A program made the translations under genes and the position numbers. DNA of 5,165 bases from CAIYWZ01 sp964497925 (GTDB lineage: Bacteria > Pseudomonadota > Alphaproteobacteria > CAIYWZ01), in assembly GCA_964497925.1 (NCBI GenBank), contig CAZCFE010000028.1, positions 1 to 5,165 on the forward strand, written 5' to 3'. Numbering within the stretch: the stretch's first letter is position 1; each line of letters opens with the position of its first letter. Below, piece after piece: positions 4,923-5,165 of the stretch. The notes under the pieces were generated by a model. It had not been told where the DNA came from and made no database searches. It saw only the letters and a program-made list of their open reading frames with translations.

Positions 4923-4995
4923 ACTATCAAAAAAAAGTTAAAATGCCGTTAATAAATATCATAAATTTCAATAAAAATTTATTGATAGTTTTAAC
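4923..4995. promoter_or_regulatory. Nested inverted repeats in the divergent spacer
   Basis: ACTATCAA (4923-4930) and TTGATAGT (4982-4989) are perfect 8-bp inverted copies. GTTAAAA (4937-4943) pairs with TTTTAAC (4989-4995), and ATAAATTT (4961-4968) pairs with AAATTTAT (4975-4982). The spacer separates divergent starts at 4886 and 5063, so a shared operator or cruciform-prone control region is plausible. No confident -35/-10 pair was found on either strand. A/T bias makes short repeats common here. Confidence 0.3.
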
Positions 4996-5062
4996 CTGAT
5001 ATTTATTTTTTTTTAGTAAGCTTTGAACATTCAATGAAAAATTAAAAAAGGAATGATAAGGA

Positions 5063-5165
5063 ATGAGAAAGCTGAATTTTAAAATGTTGCCTATTATTTT
5101 GGCAATGAACACACCTGCTGTTTTTGGATCAGGAGTTTCTAATGTTATCAATGATGATGTGATTA
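5063..5165 (+). CDS. Start of an exported protein, function unknown (runs off the right edge)
   Basis: Thirty-four codons are visible. MRKLNFKMLPIILAMNTPAV then FGSGVSNVINDDVI reads as a signal peptide, with basic residues, a short hydrophobic core and probable cleavage near FGS (about residue 22). The VFGS at the cleavage region also occurs in the 265-residue protein. The ATG at 5063 is preceded by AAGGA at 5048-5052 (10-nt gap) and again at 5058-5062 (directly adjacent, too close to work). An ATG at 5053 opens a frame that stops after nine codons. Internal ATGs at 5084 and 5105 would remove the basic N-terminus or most of the hydrophobic core. No family can be assigned from so short a piece. 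Confidence 0.7.
   Translation, partial: MRKLNFKMLPIILAMNTPAVFGSGVSNVINDDVI

Noticed and set aside
4927..5151. 74-codon minus-strand frame in the divergent spacer
   Set aside because: Mostly A/T-rich spacer giving Phe/Leu/Lys/Asn-rich sequence, and it overlaps the start of the exported gene at 5063. No ribosome-binding site was identified.
1..5165. CRISPR array, tRNA, rRNA, insertion sequence or attachment site
   Set aside because: No regularly spaced repeats, tRNA cloverleaf, transposase motif, or paired terminal repeats with target duplications were seen on either strand.

Overview
The window is AT-rich and gene-sparse. It is built mostly of lineage-specific genes whose products begin with signal peptides. 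Only two families are recognisable: the N-terminal domain of a Fic protein (cut by the left edge) and an ankyrin-repeat protein. Exported ankyrin proteins, Fic enzymes, many exported orphan proteins and AT-rich spacers are typical of host-associated, often intracellular bacteria such as Holosporales-type Alphaproteobacteria, Dependentiae or Legionella-like lineages. That placement is inference; no rRNA or housekeeping gene is present to anchor it. All genes read well in the standard code, and the four complete genes stop with TAA or TAG.

Layout, left to right. (1) 1-197, minus: start of a Fic-family protein. It sits behind a near-consensus sigma70-type promoter (232-260), whose -35 element lies in the middle of a 35-bp dyad. 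A third copy of the half-site lies in the 5' leader. (2) 198-588: no convincing gene. The right part carries three consecutive perfect inverted repeats (473-572), including a 51-bp foldback, where transcripts of the next gene should end. (3) 589-2505, minus: a 638-residue exported protein of unknown function with a possible metal-binding HDxxHxE motif. (4) 2506-3002: a divergent intergenic region holding a plausible promoter for the 638-residue gene, a 7-bp inverted repeat bracketing that promoter, a broken small reading frame behind a perfect Shine-Dalgarno sequence, and a repeat-rich stretch before the next gene. (5) 3003-3800, plus: a 265-residue exported protein with six cysteines in its mature part. 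(6) 3963-4574, plus: a 203-residue exported ankyrin-repeat protein. (7) 4578-4886, minus: a 102-residue exported protein that converges on the ankyrin gene with 3 bp between stop codons. It contains a well-formed intrinsic-terminator hairpin inside its coding sequence. (8) 5063-5165, plus: the start of another exported protein, cut by the right edge.

The five genes at 589-5165 look like a loose cluster of independently transcribed, Sec-exported orphan proteins. Strands alternate and spacers are large, so there is no clear operon. With a Fic gene and an ankyrin protein nearby, a host-interaction locus is a reasonable guess, but nothing in the sequence proves secretion beyond the inner membrane. 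The observations most worth following are the compact Fic control region, the sense-strand terminator inside the small gene, the stem-loop array, and the HDxxHxE motif of the large orphan.
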